From positions 36,419 to 100,418 of the forward strand of contig JAYOIK010000003.1 in assembly GCA_038118725.1 (NCBI GenBank): a DNA stretch of 64,000 bases, written 5' to 3'. Numbering within the stretch: the stretch's first letter is position 1; every line of letters begins with the position of its first letter. The translations under genes were made by a program, and so were the position numbers. Source of the DNA: JADHLJ01 sp038118725 (GTDB lineage Bacteria; Pseudomonadota; Alphaproteobacteria; Thalassobaculales; Thalassobaculaceae). Of this stretch, positions 43,798-52,382 are shown piece by piece. A model generated the notes under the pieces. That model worked only from the letters and a program-made list of their open reading frames with translations. It had not been told where the DNA came from and did no database searches.

Positions 43798-44937
43798 TCA
43801 CTCCGCCGCCGGGGCCAGGCCCGAATTCTCGCCCGGGTCCTCGCCCGGGTCCGCGTCATTCACCGCGTTCTCGCGGATCGCCTTGCGCAGGGCTCGCACG
43901 GTGACCAGTTCGGATTGAAAATCGACGTAATGTGGTAGCTTCAGATGCTGAACGAAGCCCGATGCCTCGACATTGCAGGCATGGGCGAGGACAAATTCCT
44001 GGTCCTGGGCCGGCGCTTCGATGCTCTCGCCCAATTCCTCGGCCCTGAGCGCCCGATCGACCAGCGCCATGGCCATCGCCTTGCGTTCGCAATGCCCGAA
44101 AGTCAGGCCGTAACCTCGGGTGAACTGTGGCGGAACCTCGGATGATCCCTTGAACTGGTTGACCATCTGACATTCGGTGACGGTGATCTCGGCGATTTCG
44201 ATGGGGAAGCCGAGTTCCTCGGGTGCGAACTCCACCACGACCTCGCCCATGCGGATCTCGCCGGCGAAGGGGTGGTTTCGGCCCCAGCCGCGTTGGGTCG
44301 AGTAGCCGAGCGCCAACAGAAAACCCTCGTCGCCGCGGGCCAGGTTCTGCAGGCGTGCCTCGCGATCGGCGGGAAACTTCATGGATTCGCGCGTCAGATC
44401 GAAAACCTCGCGGTCGTCATCGGCGACCTTCTGTTCGATCAGGCCCTCCTGGTTGAGCAGTTCGGTCACCCGCGGCATTTCCGCGTCGACGGGCTGGTCG
44501 GCGATCGGCGTCGGCGCGGGCGGCTCGCCATTCGCGGCCAGGGTGAAGTCGAGGAGGCGGTGGGTGTAGTCGAAGCTCGGCCCCAATATTTGACCGCCCG
44601 GCACGTCCTTGAAGGTCGCCGAGATTCGGCGGCGGATCGCCATCTCGGCGGTGTCGATCGCCTCGCTGGCGCCGAACCTTGGCAGGGTCGTGCGGTAAGC
44701 GCGGAGCAGAAAGATCGCCTCGACAATATCGCCGCGCGCCTGCTTGATGGCCAGCGCCGCCAGATCGGGGTCATGCAGGGAGCCTTCGGTCATCACCCGG
44801 TCGACGGCGAGGGAAAGCTGCTCCCTTATCTGCTCGATGCTCAGCGCCTCGATCGAGGTATCGCCCCGGCGCTCCTCGGCGAGTAGGGTCTGGGAGTTTT
44901 CAATGGCGGCGTCACCGCCCTTGACCGCGACATACAT
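43798..44937 (-). CDS. phnI: Carbon-phosphorus lyase complex subunit PhnI
   Basis: 379-residue subunit acting as a nucleosidase that, with PhnGHL, joins the phosphonate to ribose triphosphate from ATP or GTP. MYVAVKGGDAAIENSQ is the typical start, and GYGLTFGHCERKAMAMALVDR and LAHACNVEASGFVQHLKLPHY are the strongest family blocks. ATG at 44937 shares a base with the phnH stop (TAATG), so the longer open frame upstream is not used. The C-terminus has a short acidic extension (DADPGEDPGENSG). Confidence 0.96.
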   Translation of the reverse strand: MYVAVKGGDAAIENSQTLLAEERRGDTSIEALSIEQIREQLSLAVDRVMTEGSLHDPDLAALAIKQARGDIVEAIFLLRAYRTTLPRFGASEAIDTAEMAIRRRISATFKDVPGGQILGPSFDYTHRLLDFTLAANGEPPAPTPIADQPVDAEMPRVTELLNQEGLIEQKVADDDREVFDLTRESMKFPADREARLQNLARGDEGFLLALGYSTQRGWGRNHPFAGEIRMGEVVVEFAPEELGFPIEIAEITVTECQMVNQFKGSSEVPPQFTRGYGLTFGHCERKAMAMALVDRALRAEELGESIEAPAQDQEFVLAHACNVEASGFVQHLKLPHYVDFQSELVTVRALRKAIRENAVNDADPGEDPGENSGLAPAAE

Positions 44938-45578
44938 TACCGGTCCTCCCCATTTTCGGGCGAAGTCGCGCGCGGCGCCACGAGGGTGGTGCGGGGCAGG
45001 GCGGCGATCCGGTGTCCATCGCACAGAATGATATCGATGCCACGCGGAAACCCGCCGTTCACCGCTTCGCGCTCGCGCCAGAAAGAGCCTGGCAGCCCCT
45101 CGACGCCGAAAACCGTCTCGCCGTCCACGCCTGGGCCCGACAAGGTAAGCGGGCCGGCGTTTGAAAGCCCCGGCACCTGAATGATCACCGTCGCGCCGTC
45201 CTCGGGATAGGCGTCGCTTCCGGTCCGGAACCGCGCGAGACTGGTGGAAGGGCCGTCGAGCACCGCGATGTTCGCCAGCAATGCGGTCTCGGCGAGCGGC
45301 GCGCCGGTATGGAAGGCGAGATGCGCGATGACGCCCGGCGTCGCCAGGCTTTCGTCCAGCCATAAAGGCGTCTCATGATCGACGAGGGCAAGGCAAATCA
45401 TCATGCTCGCCGGAGCCAGGCTTTCCCGTGCCTCCGAGAGAGGCGGGAGGGTTAGGATACGGCCCGGATGCGCCATTGCCTCAAGCACGTTGCGAAAGAT
45501 CACTTGACTATCGTGAACCGGGTCGGGCAAGCCCGCTCCAATGGGGTGTTCTTCGGTCATGGATGGGACGATGGCCAT
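44937..45578 (-). CDS. phnH: Phosphonate C-P lyase system protein PhnH
   Basis: 213-residue core subunit of the C-P lyase complex. PVHDSQVIFRNVLEAMAHPGR is the characteristic N-terminal segment and FPRGIDIILCDG the C-terminal one. PhnH is structurally related to PLP enzymes but binds no PLP. ATG at 45578 overlaps the phnG stop by one base, indicating coupled translation. Confidence 0.95.
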   Translation of the reverse strand: MAIVPSMTEEHPIGAGLPDPVHDSQVIFRNVLEAMAHPGRILTLPPLSEARESLAPASMMICLALVDHETPLWLDESLATPGVIAHLAFHTGAPLAETALLANIAVLDGPSTSLARFRTGSDAYPEDGATVIIQVPGLSNAGPLTLSGPGVDGETVFGVEGLPGSFWREREAVNGGFPRGIDIILCDGHRIAALPRTTLVAPRATSPENGEDR

Positions 45579-46072
45579 CAGCCTTCTCCTCGGACCATGG
45601 TGAAGAACTCAACTTTTGTCGCGGCCGCCTTGCGGGCCCTGATCTCGCGGGCCTCGCGCTGTGCTTGGGCGAGGGGTTCGATGACTATTTTCGAGACCGT
45701 AGCCTTGGTCTCCGGAGTTTGCAGCATGGCGTCCAGCACGGCGGTCAGTTCCGCGTGGCGGCGCGAGCGTCCCTGGACATAGCCGAGACCCGTCACGCCG
45801 TTGTCCAGCCGCACGGCCCCTCTGGTCATGGTCATCTCGCCCATGTTGAAGCGGTTACCGTCGCCGCCGACACGTCCGCGTACCATGACCATCCCGGTCT
45901 CGGCCGGGCGAATCGTTGTCCAAATCGGTTGGTCGGGGAGCGCTTGATAGAGCGCCTCAACCTCCTCGGCCGGGGCTTTCGCCAACACGGACAGCCAATT
46001 CCGACGTTGTTCCTGGTCTGGCGATAGGCCTTTGCTTTTTGATCGTGGTGTCGAGGGCGATGCGTCATTCAT
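45578..46072 (-). CDS. phnG: Phosphonate C-P lyase system protein PhnG
   Basis: 164-residue first structural gene of the C-P lyase operon. Recognisable blocks are QRRNWLSVLAKAP, RPAETGMVMVRGRVGGDGNRFNMGEMTMTR and GLGYVQGRSRRHAE, matching PhnG. It starts at ATG 46072 and is transcribed leftward from the phnF-phnG intergenic region. It forms the hexameric PhnGHIJ core with its downstream neighbours. Confidence 0.95.
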   Translation of the reverse strand: MNDASPSTPRSKSKGLSPDQEQRRNWLSVLAKAPAEEVEALYQALPDQPIWTTIRPAETGMVMVRGRVGGDGNRFNMGEMTMTRGAVRLDNGVTGLGYVQGRSRRHAELTAVLDAMLQTPETKATVSKIVIEPLAQAQREAREIRARKAAATKVEFFTMVRGEG

Positions 46073-46089
46073 GGACGAATTCCAAATTC

Positions 46090-46097
46090 ATCTAGAC
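46090..46097. promoter_or_regulatory. Candidate PhnF operator
   Basis: ATCTAGAC differs by one base from the HutC-subfamily GntR consensus GTMTAKAC and lies 18 bp before the phnG start, within the 165-bp phnF-phnG divergent region. A second palindrome, ACTAGT, is at 46119-46124. Autoregulation by PhnF is inferred, not shown. No Pho box is recognised. Confidence 0.35.
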
Positions 46098-46237
46098 GTT
46101 TATATCTTTCAAGGCGATACTAGTGGAATACAGGCCGGAGTAAAGCCGGATTTGATGAATTTTTGATGACAAGGCCATGGGGTGAACGCCGACAATCCAG
46201 CGTCGCCGACGCCATGGTCAAAGTTGGAGCCTCTCCC

Positions 46238-46969
46238 ATGTCCGTTTCGCGGATCGAACGTAAAACCGGCGTGGCCTTGTGGCGTCAGATCGAGCAGGTC
46301 CTCACCGGAGAGATCGAAACAGGCGTGCTTGAAGCCGGCAGCCGTCTTCCGACCGAACCGGCTCTGGCGGAGCGGTTTGGCGTCAACCGGCACACCGTGC
46401 GGCGAGCGGTTTCCGCGCTTGCCGACCGTGGCTTGGTCAAGGTGGAGCAAGGACGCGGCAGTTTCGTGGCGGAACATGTCCTGGACTATCTGATCGGCCC
46501 GCGAACCCGGTTCAGTGAACTCGTGCACAAGCAGAACCGTAATCCCGGTGGAACCCTGCTTTTCGCCAGACGAGAGCCGGCTGACACCGTTGTTGCCGAT
46601 GCGTTGGAACTTGCCGTCGGCGCGGAAGTGCATTGGCTGGAGACTCTCGGAGAAATGGATGGCCGTCCGATCTCCGTCGGCAGCCATTACTTTCCGGCCG
46701 ACCGGTTTCCCGATCTTGACGAGGTGCACCGGCACGAAGGCTCGATCACCCGGACTCTAACCCATTATGGATGCGGCGATTACGAAAGGCGCGTTACCAA
46801 GGTCACGGCGCGGATGCCTAGCGCCGGCGACGCCGAACTTTTGCTTCAGGGCCGCGCCCGTCCGGTTCTGGTGACCGAATCAGTCAATGTCGATAGTGCC
46901 GGCCAGCCGGTGGAGTACGGCATGGCGCGTTTCGCCGCTGATCGATTTCAGATTGTTTTCGAGACCTGA
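46238..46969 (+). CDS. phnF: GntR family phosphonate operon regulator
   Basis: 243-residue repressor of the HutC subfamily. The winged helix at about residues 10-75 includes LPTEPALAERFGVNRHTVRRA and LVKVEQGRGSFVAE, followed by a UbiC-like ligand-binding domain (about 95-240). ATG at 46238 is chosen because GGAG lies 8 bp before it and the protein aligns from MSVSRIERKTG; an earlier ATG at 46166 would add 24 residues. Divergent from phnG, it probably represses both genes until a phosphonate or phosphate starvation signal appears. Confidence 0.9.
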   Translation: MSVSRIERKTGVALWRQIEQVLTGEIETGVLEAGSRLPTEPALAERFGVNRHTVRRAVSALADRGLVKVEQGRGSFVAEHVLDYLIGPRTRFSELVHKQNRNPGGTLLFARREPADTVVADALELAVGAEVHWLETLGEMDGRPISVGSHYFPADRFPDLDEVHRHEGSITRTLTHYGCGDYERRVTKVTARMPSAGDAELLLQGRARPVLVTESVNVDSAGQPVEYGMARFAADRFQIVFET

Positions 46970-47042
46970 ACTGATCCTGGTCCGGATCCAACCCGACCCG
47001 TACCGAGGGGGCGAGGACACGCATTCGAAAAGGAGAATGACA

Positions 47043-47441
47043 ATGCCGACGATTTCCTGGTTAGCCGTCCTGGAGGCGACGGTTTTGAGTTTTGGGCTTG
47101 GCGCGTTGTGGTATGGGCCGCTATTCGGCAAGCCCTGGATGGCGGAACACGGGACCACCGCCGAGGAACTCATGGAAGGCTTCAATCCCGCCAAGACCTA
47201 TGGCGCGACCTTCGTGTTGGCGGCGCTGTCGGCGATCCTGTTCGGAGTCTTTATCGGCGAGGCGCCGGAGCTCCAGCGTTCGATCGGTTGGGGCGTGGCG
47301 GTGGGCTTGGTCTGGGTGTCCGGCGCCTTGGGGACAATTTACTTGTTCGAGAGTCGCACGATGCGGTTGTTCATGATCAACGGCGGCTATCATACCGCGC
47401 GTTTCGCGATCATTGGCGCGGTCTTTGGATATCTGGGATAG
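47043..47441 (+). CDS. DUF1761 family small membrane protein
   Basis: 132-residue integral membrane protein with four predicted helices. ALWYGPLFGKPWM near residue 22 is the DUF1761 signature; helices follow around YGATFVLAALSAILFGVFIG, GWGVAVGLVWVSGALG and ARFAIIGAVFGYLG. Function unknown. The start at 47043 is favoured over ATG 47037, since AGGAG lies seven bases upstream. It follows phnF by 73 bp and may be co-transcribed, but there is no evidence for a phosphonate role. It ends 3 bp before the convergent flavoprotein gene. Confidence 0.85.
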   Translation: MPTISWLAVLEATVLSFGLGALWYGPLFGKPWMAEHGTTAEELMEGFNPAKTYGATFVLAALSAILFGVFIGEAPELQRSIGWGVAVGLVWVSGALGTIYLFESRTMRLFMINGGYHTARFAIIGAVFGYLG

Positions 47442-47444
47442 GGT

Positions 47445-48914
47445 CTAGACCCTGGCGTTCCGTCGCCGCGCCGCGTCGGCCCCGGCGAGCCGTCCGGTTA
47501 CCGCGCCACGCATGACGGATGTGGCGCCGGTATAGACCCTGTAGTAAAGGCCGACCACCTCTCCGGCGGCGTAAAGGCCGGGAATCGTGTCGCCCTCGGT
47601 ATTGATCACCCTGGCGTTGTCATCGACCTTCACGCCGCCGAAGGTGAAGCAGTTCGAACAGATGATCGGCCAGGCGCGGAACGGCGGCTTTACGATGGGC
47701 CGGGCCCAGTTCGATTTACGCGGCTCCAATCCCTGGGTGGCGAGACCGTCGGGTCGCATGAAGTCGAAGCCGTCGGCGGCGGGGCAGGCGGCATTGTAAG
47801 CCTCGATCGTGGCGGTGAATTCCCGCGGATCGATCTCCATCTCCCGGGCGAGTTCCTCCAGGCTATCGGCCTTCAGCGGCGCTTCGCGCGAACGCACGGT
47901 AACTTGCCAGTTCTCGACATCGTCCAGCCCCGCGTCAAACACCGCGTAAGCGATCCCGTGGCGCTGGGCCATGATGATGCGGGTGACCACCTCATAGGTC
48001 GCGTCGACCATCGCGGGGCCTTCGTCGGTAAAGCGCTTTCCCGCGTCGTTCACCAGGATGCCGTAGGAATAGTTCAAAACGACCGGCTCTATGTCGGCGG
48101 AGCGTGGATCGACGGGTTGGGCGTGAAAACTGCCGAAATCACCGCAAGGCGCGGCGCCGGCGGCAAGCGCCATGCGCACACCCTCGCCGCGATTGTAGTG
48201 CCCGCCGCGCGAGACCGGACGGATGAACTGGGCTTGCGGTCCGACATAGTGGCTCAGCATTTCGGGATTACCCTCGAAGCCGCCGCTGGCCAGCACCACG
48301 TTGCGGGCGCGGATCTCAAGCGGCTTGTTGCCAGGGCCCACGGCCTTGACGCCGACCACCGCGCCGTCGTCGTTGATCAGCAACTCACGGGCCGCGGTCT
48401 CGTACAGCACCTCAATCTCGTCCGTATGCTCGTCGACATAGGCGCCGAGTGCTTCGACAAGCGCCAGGCCGCCGCCGATCGGCCCCATGCGGGTGGTCGA
48501 TTGGCTGAGGAAATAGAGCGGCAGGAAATCAAAGGTTACGCCGAATCCCTCGAGCCATTTCAAGGCCTTTGGCGCATCCTCGGCGATGGTGGCGATCAAG
48601 GACGGATCCACCGCGCCGAGTGACCGTAGCACCGCCGGTTGGTTCTCGCGGTCCCGCACCAGATCGCGCAAAATGCCAGGATCGGGCCAGCCACCGGCAT
48701 TGGCCGCGAAACGGTCCTCGAAATCGTCGGAGACCTGATCCGCGTTCTTCATGCGCCAGAAACTCTCGGTATAGCGGGTATTGCCGCCACGCTCCTCGAT
48801 CGGCGCGCGTTCCAGCACGGTCACCCGGGCTCCTGCTTGGTGCGCGGTAACCGCGGCGGAAAGGCCGGCAATGCCGAAACCCACGACCAGTACATCGGTT
48901 TCGGTCTGGTTCAT
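47445..48914 (-). CDS. FAD-dependent oxidoreductase of the succinate dehydrogenase/tricarballylate dehydrogenase (TcuA-like) group
   Basis: 489-residue flavoprotein. The N-terminal FAD Rossmann motif is VLVVGFGIAGLSAAVTAHQAG, followed by the ERGGNTRYTESFWR loop of the fumarate reductase/TcuA family. GPIGGGLALVEAL and the C-terminal GLYAAGEVVGLYYRVYTGAT complete the FAD site. No signal peptide or Tat motif is seen, so it acts in the cytoplasm. TcuA-like enzymes oxidise tricarballylate; no tcuB or tcuC adjoins. ATG at 48914 overlaps the upstream surface-carbohydrate-type gene by 4 bp, so the pair is translationally coupled. Confidence 0.87.
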   Translation of the reverse strand: MNQTETDVLVVGFGIAGLSAAVTAHQAGARVTVLERAPIEERGGNTRYTESFWRMKNADQVSDDFEDRFAANAGGWPDPGILRDLVRDRENQPAVLRSLGAVDPSLIATIAEDAPKALKWLEGFGVTFDFLPLYFLSQSTTRMGPIGGGLALVEALGAYVDEHTDEIEVLYETAARELLINDDGAVVGVKAVGPGNKPLEIRARNVVLASGGFEGNPEMLSHYVGPQAQFIRPVSRGGHYNRGEGVRMALAAGAAPCGDFGSFHAQPVDPRSADIEPVVLNYSYGILVNDAGKRFTDEGPAMVDATYEVVTRIIMAQRHGIAYAVFDAGLDDVENWQVTVRSREAPLKADSLEELAREMEIDPREFTATIEAYNAACPAADGFDFMRPDGLATQGLEPRKSNWARPIVKPPFRAWPIICSNCFTFGGVKVDDNARVINTEGDTIPGLYAAGEVVGLYYRVYTGATSVMRGAVTGRLAGADAARRRNARV

Positions 48915-50266
48915 GTGCTGGGACCTCCACTTGTACGGGGCAATAGCGCGTAAAGACCCCAATCCAGATCGCGTATCTCCGGCTTTTCCCAGCCAGGCCG
49001 TCGCGCGGATTGGAGCAACATGTCGATGCGCTGGTCAATCTCCTCCGGCTCGGAAAACCCTTCGGCCTTGGCGGCGACATCGAAGGTGGCCTTCAGGTAC
49101 TTGTCCACGTTCGGTGGCACGCGGCGCAACGAATCGGTGTTGTCGAGACGCGTCTCCGGCAAGAGGTTCTCCAGTTCTCGGGCTATCTTCTCGAAGGCCG
49201 GGGCCTCGTCATCGATTTCGAGAAAGGCTTTGAGCGCGCCGTTGATCGCGGTGGTCTTGGCTTCCGGTTGGTCCGACAACAGCACCCGGGCAACCTCGAC
49301 CGCGCCGTCGATTGTTGTGACCCGGCGGCTGACGGCGTTTGACAGCCGGTAATCCGAGAACGGGTTGTCGTCCCGGTCGGTGATCATCGCGATGGACGGC
49401 GTGCCGAGGATCGCCGCCTCCACCCCGGTGGTGCAGCCCGTGTGAACCAGTCCCCGCGCGGCCAATAGCCAGGGCACCGGCTCGCTATCGGGAACGACGG
49501 TGAGATTTCCGGTCTCGCGCGCGAGATCATGCCAACGTCCGTCATCCTCGGCGGGATGCGGGCGCAGCACGATCTTGCCTTCCGGCATCGCCGCGCGCAT
49601 GGCCCGGGAAAAATCGGATACCGCGTCCATGTTCGACTGGTCGTGGTTCAGGTGGTGCTCCAACAAGCGCCGATCTTCCTCGGAGCTCTCATCCAGCCAT
49701 CCGATTTGCACCAGAACCTTGCGGTAATGATCGAGGTCATGAAATCGGCTGTTGGTGGCGCTCATATCGGTGTTCACCAGCACGAAGGGGCCGTGCTCGC
49801 GGACGATATCGGCGGCCTGCCGGCACCAGGTTTCGATGAAGGGCGGGCGCAGAAGATCGATCCTTGGATTGCCGGTGATCGCCAGTTGCGCCGCCGTGAA
49901 GCCGCGCTCCTTCATCAGCACGTCGCGGTGTTCCGGGCCCTGGCACAGGACCTTGGCCATGAGCGGTTGGGTCTCGGCCCAGGTGTCCTTGACCAGGAGC
50001 GGTCCGCGCGCGCCCATCGCTTCCTCGTCGCAGGCGACGGGCTTGTGCCCGGCTGATGGTAGCTGGGCGATGATCTCGTACTGCACCCGGTTCATGCCCT
50101 TGAGGAACATCAGTCCCGGCGGCAGGTTCCTGGCATTGGCGTACAGCGAGCGGGAATGGCCGATGACCACCGGTATACCTCGAGAGGTGAGTTCCAGCGC
50201 CACCAGGAGCTTGGACATAAGCTCCCGATACTTTTTCTCGATGGGGATATGTACGACGCGACGCAT
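48911..50266 (-). CDS. Surface carbohydrate biosynthesis-type protein (GT-B-like), copy 2
   Basis: 451-residue paralogue of the protein at 7649-8977. Shared blocks are VHIPIEKKYRELMSKLLVA, NLPPGLMFLKGMN, a DEEA motif, ITGNPRIDLLRPPF, VNTDMSATNS, and HTGCTTGVEAAILGTPSIA, probably the nucleotide-sugar or phosphate site. The two copies share architecture throughout but are clearly diverged. No transmembrane segment or signal peptide is seen. It is translationally coupled to the following flavoprotein gene by an ATGA overlap, unusual company for a polysaccharide gene. The function is unknown. Confidence 0.72.
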   Translation of the reverse strand: MRRVVHIPIEKKYRELMSKLLVALELTSRGIPVVIGHSRSLYANARNLPPGLMFLKGMNRVQYEIIAQLPSAGHKPVACDEEAMGARGPLLVKDTWAETQPLMAKVLCQGPEHRDVLMKERGFTAAQLAITGNPRIDLLRPPFIETWCRQAADIVREHGPFVLVNTDMSATNSRFHDLDHYRKVLVQIGWLDESSEEDRRLLEHHLNHDQSNMDAVSDFSRAMRAAMPEGKIVLRPHPAEDDGRWHDLARETGNLTVVPDSEPVPWLLAARGLVHTGCTTGVEAAILGTPSIAMITDRDDNPFSDYRLSNAVSRRVTTIDGAVEVARVLLSDQPEAKTTAINGALKAFLEIDDEAPAFEKIARELENLLPETRLDNTDSLRRVPPNVDKYLKATFDVAAKAEGFSEPEEIDQRIDMLLQSARRPGWEKPEIRDLDWGLYALLPRTSGGPST

Positions 50267-50318
50267 GCCGCCTTTTAGTCCATGTCCGGGCGATCAACCA
50301 ATGCAATTCGCCAATTCT

Positions 50319-51998
50319 CTAGTCGCAACACCCATGCTCGGTCCGGCAAAAGCACGAGTACTGGATCGCGCCATCGGCGATCGCGCGAGCCTTGGTCAAT
50401 TCCGGCTGGATCGCCGCCAGAGCGTCGGCGTCGCCAAGCCGCTCGCAACATTCCGCGTAGCCCAGCAGACTCCAGATATTGCCGGGATGCTGGGAGGGGC
50501 GGACGAGAATATCGTCGAGGCCTAGATCGGCGCGATAGACGCTGGCAGCTTCCTCGACATGCCCTTGTTCGAGCAACAGGGCGCCCAGGGCATGGCGCGG
50601 CGGCATCATCCAGGACCAAGGCTCCGAATAGTTGAGGTTGTCGTAGAGATCGACCGCCTCGCGCAGCTTGGCGAAGGCGATATCGTAGTTGCAGCGCCGA
50701 TATTCCAGCTCCCCGGCCAGCATCGGACCGGCCACCGCGAGGATGTCTCGGGTGTCGTTCTGGAAGACGATCCGTTCCTCCGGCAAGGCCGCGACCGCGT
50801 CCCGCAACACACTTTGCTGTTCCAGCGCCGCGTCGATATTGCCGAGAACCGCGTGCGCGATCCCCTTGGCGTATTGCCACGTCGCGTATGTGACGGGGAA
50901 AAGTTTCGGGTCCTCGGATACCGGCTCGTCGAGGATCTCTTGCCACTTGCCGAACCGGATCAGGACATGCGGCTTCATGCCGTAGAAGGCTTCCAGATAG
51001 TTCACCAGGAAGGCGTGGTCGGCGAGCAGGTATTCCGGACGGACCGTGGCCTGCATCTCGTTCGCGGCTCGGATCGCGGGCTCGTACTGGCCGGAGAAGA
51101 ACGCGCCGTACATCTGGAAATGGATGTTGTGCAGGAGATAGACGTAGTAGATACCGAGCTCGCTATCGAATTCGAGGTATTTAACATCCGCCGCGGCGGC
51201 CTCGAGATTGGAGGCGATCGTCTTCTCGTATTGCCCGCATAGAACATAGATATGCGAGGGCATGTGAATCAGATGGCCCGAGCCCGGCACCAAAGGGCGT
51301 AGCCGGTCCGAGGCCTCGAGCGCGCGTTCCGGTTCCGGCGACATTTCCATGATGTGAATATAGAGATGCAGCAATCCGCAATGCTGGACATCGCCGCGCT
51401 GGTCGATGCGGGCCTGGGCGGTTTCGATGATCTCGATCGCTTCCAAGGTGTCGGTGCCCTCGGCCGGGACGCGGTTTTGCAAATCCCATAGCTGCCAGGG
51501 CGTGCGCACCATCAAGGCCTCCGCCGTCAGCGCGCAGACATCGTAATCCTCGGGGAAATCGCGATAGACCGCGCGCATGGCGTCGGCGTAATCGTCGTCC
51601 CATTGGCCGAGAATCTCAAGATCATCGACGGCGCTCGCCTGGAACCGCCGCGCCAGGGCGCCGCACAGGGCTTGTTCCACGGGGCTGGCGCCGCTCGCGG
51701 CGGCAATCTCGACGGCTTTCAGGGCGTTCTCGTGGGTTGTCGCGATAGCCACCGGGCGACCGGTCGGTGACATTTTCGCCCAGGGGATGTTGTAGTAAGG
51801 ACCAGTGGCGTAGGCGATGCCCCAATAGCCCATGGCGCAATCCGGATCGATCTCGACAGTTTTTTCGAAGCAGCGGATCGCTTCCTTGTGGTGGAAGGCG
51901 TAGCACCAGTTCAGACCCCGATTGAACCAGGTTTGCGCCTCATCGGATCGTGTGGAAATGGACCGTGTATATGGTCCAAGAGAAAAGTACGGCTCCAT
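50319..51998 (-). CDS. Tetratricopeptide repeat protein with cysteine-rich C-terminus
   Basis: 559-residue protein without a signal peptide. TPR-like helical pairs begin near residue 20 (TWFNRGLNWCYAFHHKEAIR, VEIDPDCAMGYWGIAYATG) and recur to about residue 530. HLYIHIMEMSPEPERAL and HLIHMPSHIYVLCGQYEK form a central conserved His-rich core, as in a widespread uncharacterised TPR family. The last 13 residues contain four cysteines (YSCFCRTEHGCCD), a possible metal site. It is divergent from napE, with the FNR box between them. Function unknown; a protein-protein scaffold is the safest guess. Confidence 0.82.
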   Translation of the reverse strand: MEPYFSLGPYTRSISTRSDEAQTWFNRGLNWCYAFHHKEAIRCFEKTVEIDPDCAMGYWGIAYATGPYYNIPWAKMSPTGRPVAIATTHENALKAVEIAAASGASPVEQALCGALARRFQASAVDDLEILGQWDDDYADAMRAVYRDFPEDYDVCALTAEALMVRTPWQLWDLQNRVPAEGTDTLEAIEIIETAQARIDQRGDVQHCGLLHLYIHIMEMSPEPERALEASDRLRPLVPGSGHLIHMPSHIYVLCGQYEKTIASNLEAAAADVKYLEFDSELGIYYVYLLHNIHFQMYGAFFSGQYEPAIRAANEMQATVRPEYLLADHAFLVNYLEAFYGMKPHVLIRFGKWQEILDEPVSEDPKLFPVTYATWQYAKGIAHAVLGNIDAALEQQSVLRDAVAALPEERIVFQNDTRDILAVAGPMLAGELEYRRCNYDIAFAKLREAVDLYDNLNYSEPWSWMMPPRHALGALLLEQGHVEEAASVYRADLGLDDILVRPSQHPGNIWSLLGYAECCERLGDADALAAIQPELTKARAIADGAIQYSCFCRTEHGCCD

Positions 51999-52102
51999 TT
52001 CAAACTCTCCGGTCTTCGTGATCGTGGCGGCAGCCTATCACCGAGGCGGTCGCCGCTGAAAGGTGGCGCTTGGCGAGCGCGAAGTCTCGAAAGTCTACGT
52101 CC

Positions 52103-52116
52103 TTGATCTAGATCAA
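52103..52116. promoter_or_regulatory. FNR/FixK-type box upstream of nap operon
   Basis: TTGATCTAGATCAA is a perfect palindrome matching TTGAT-N4-ATCAA. Its centre lies 77 bp before the napE start and 111 bp from the divergent TPR gene start. It implies oxygen-responsive control by an FNR/FixK/Anr-type regulator. Confidence 0.8.
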
Positions 52117-52138
52117 TTTCTTTCGGAGCACGCGCGAT

Positions 52139-52144
52139 CATGAT
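52139..52144 (+). promoter_or_regulatory. Candidate -10 element of the nap promoter
   Basis: CATGAT matches four of six -10 positions. A start site near 52151 would place the FNR box centre at about -41.5, the classic class II activation spacing. The assignment rests on spacing only. Confidence 0.4.
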
Positions 52145-52186
52145 GGGTGATCGCTCGGTTCGACGATGCGGGGAGAAGAGAGAGCA

Positions 52187-52369
52187 ATGGCCGACTCAGC
52201 ACTGGATGCCTCCAAGCTCGAAACGGAAAAACCATCGAAGGCGGCCGAGTTTCGGGTGTTTCTGCTTCTGACCGTGGTCCTCGCGCCGGTCCTGTCCGTG
52301 ATTATCGTCGGCGGGTACGGATTCCTCGTGTGGATGTCTCAATTGCTGTTGGGCCCGTCGGGAAGTTGA
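52187..52369 (+). CDS. napE: Periplasmic nitrate reductase, NapE protein
   Basis: 60-residue single-pass membrane protein. A short cytoplasmic head ending in KAAEFRVFLLLTVVLAPVLS leads into one TM helix (about 25-50) and a WMSQLLLGP tail, the NapE signature. ATG at 52187 is preceded by GGGGAGAAGAGAGAG. First gene of napEFDABC; 13 bp before napF. The role of NapE is unclear, but it is typical of alphaproteobacterial nap operons. Confidence 0.9.
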   Translation: MADSALDASKLETEKPSKAAEFRVFLLLTVVLAPVLSVIIVGGYGFLVWMSQLLLGPSGS

Positions 52370-52382
52370 ACAGGGAAACTTC

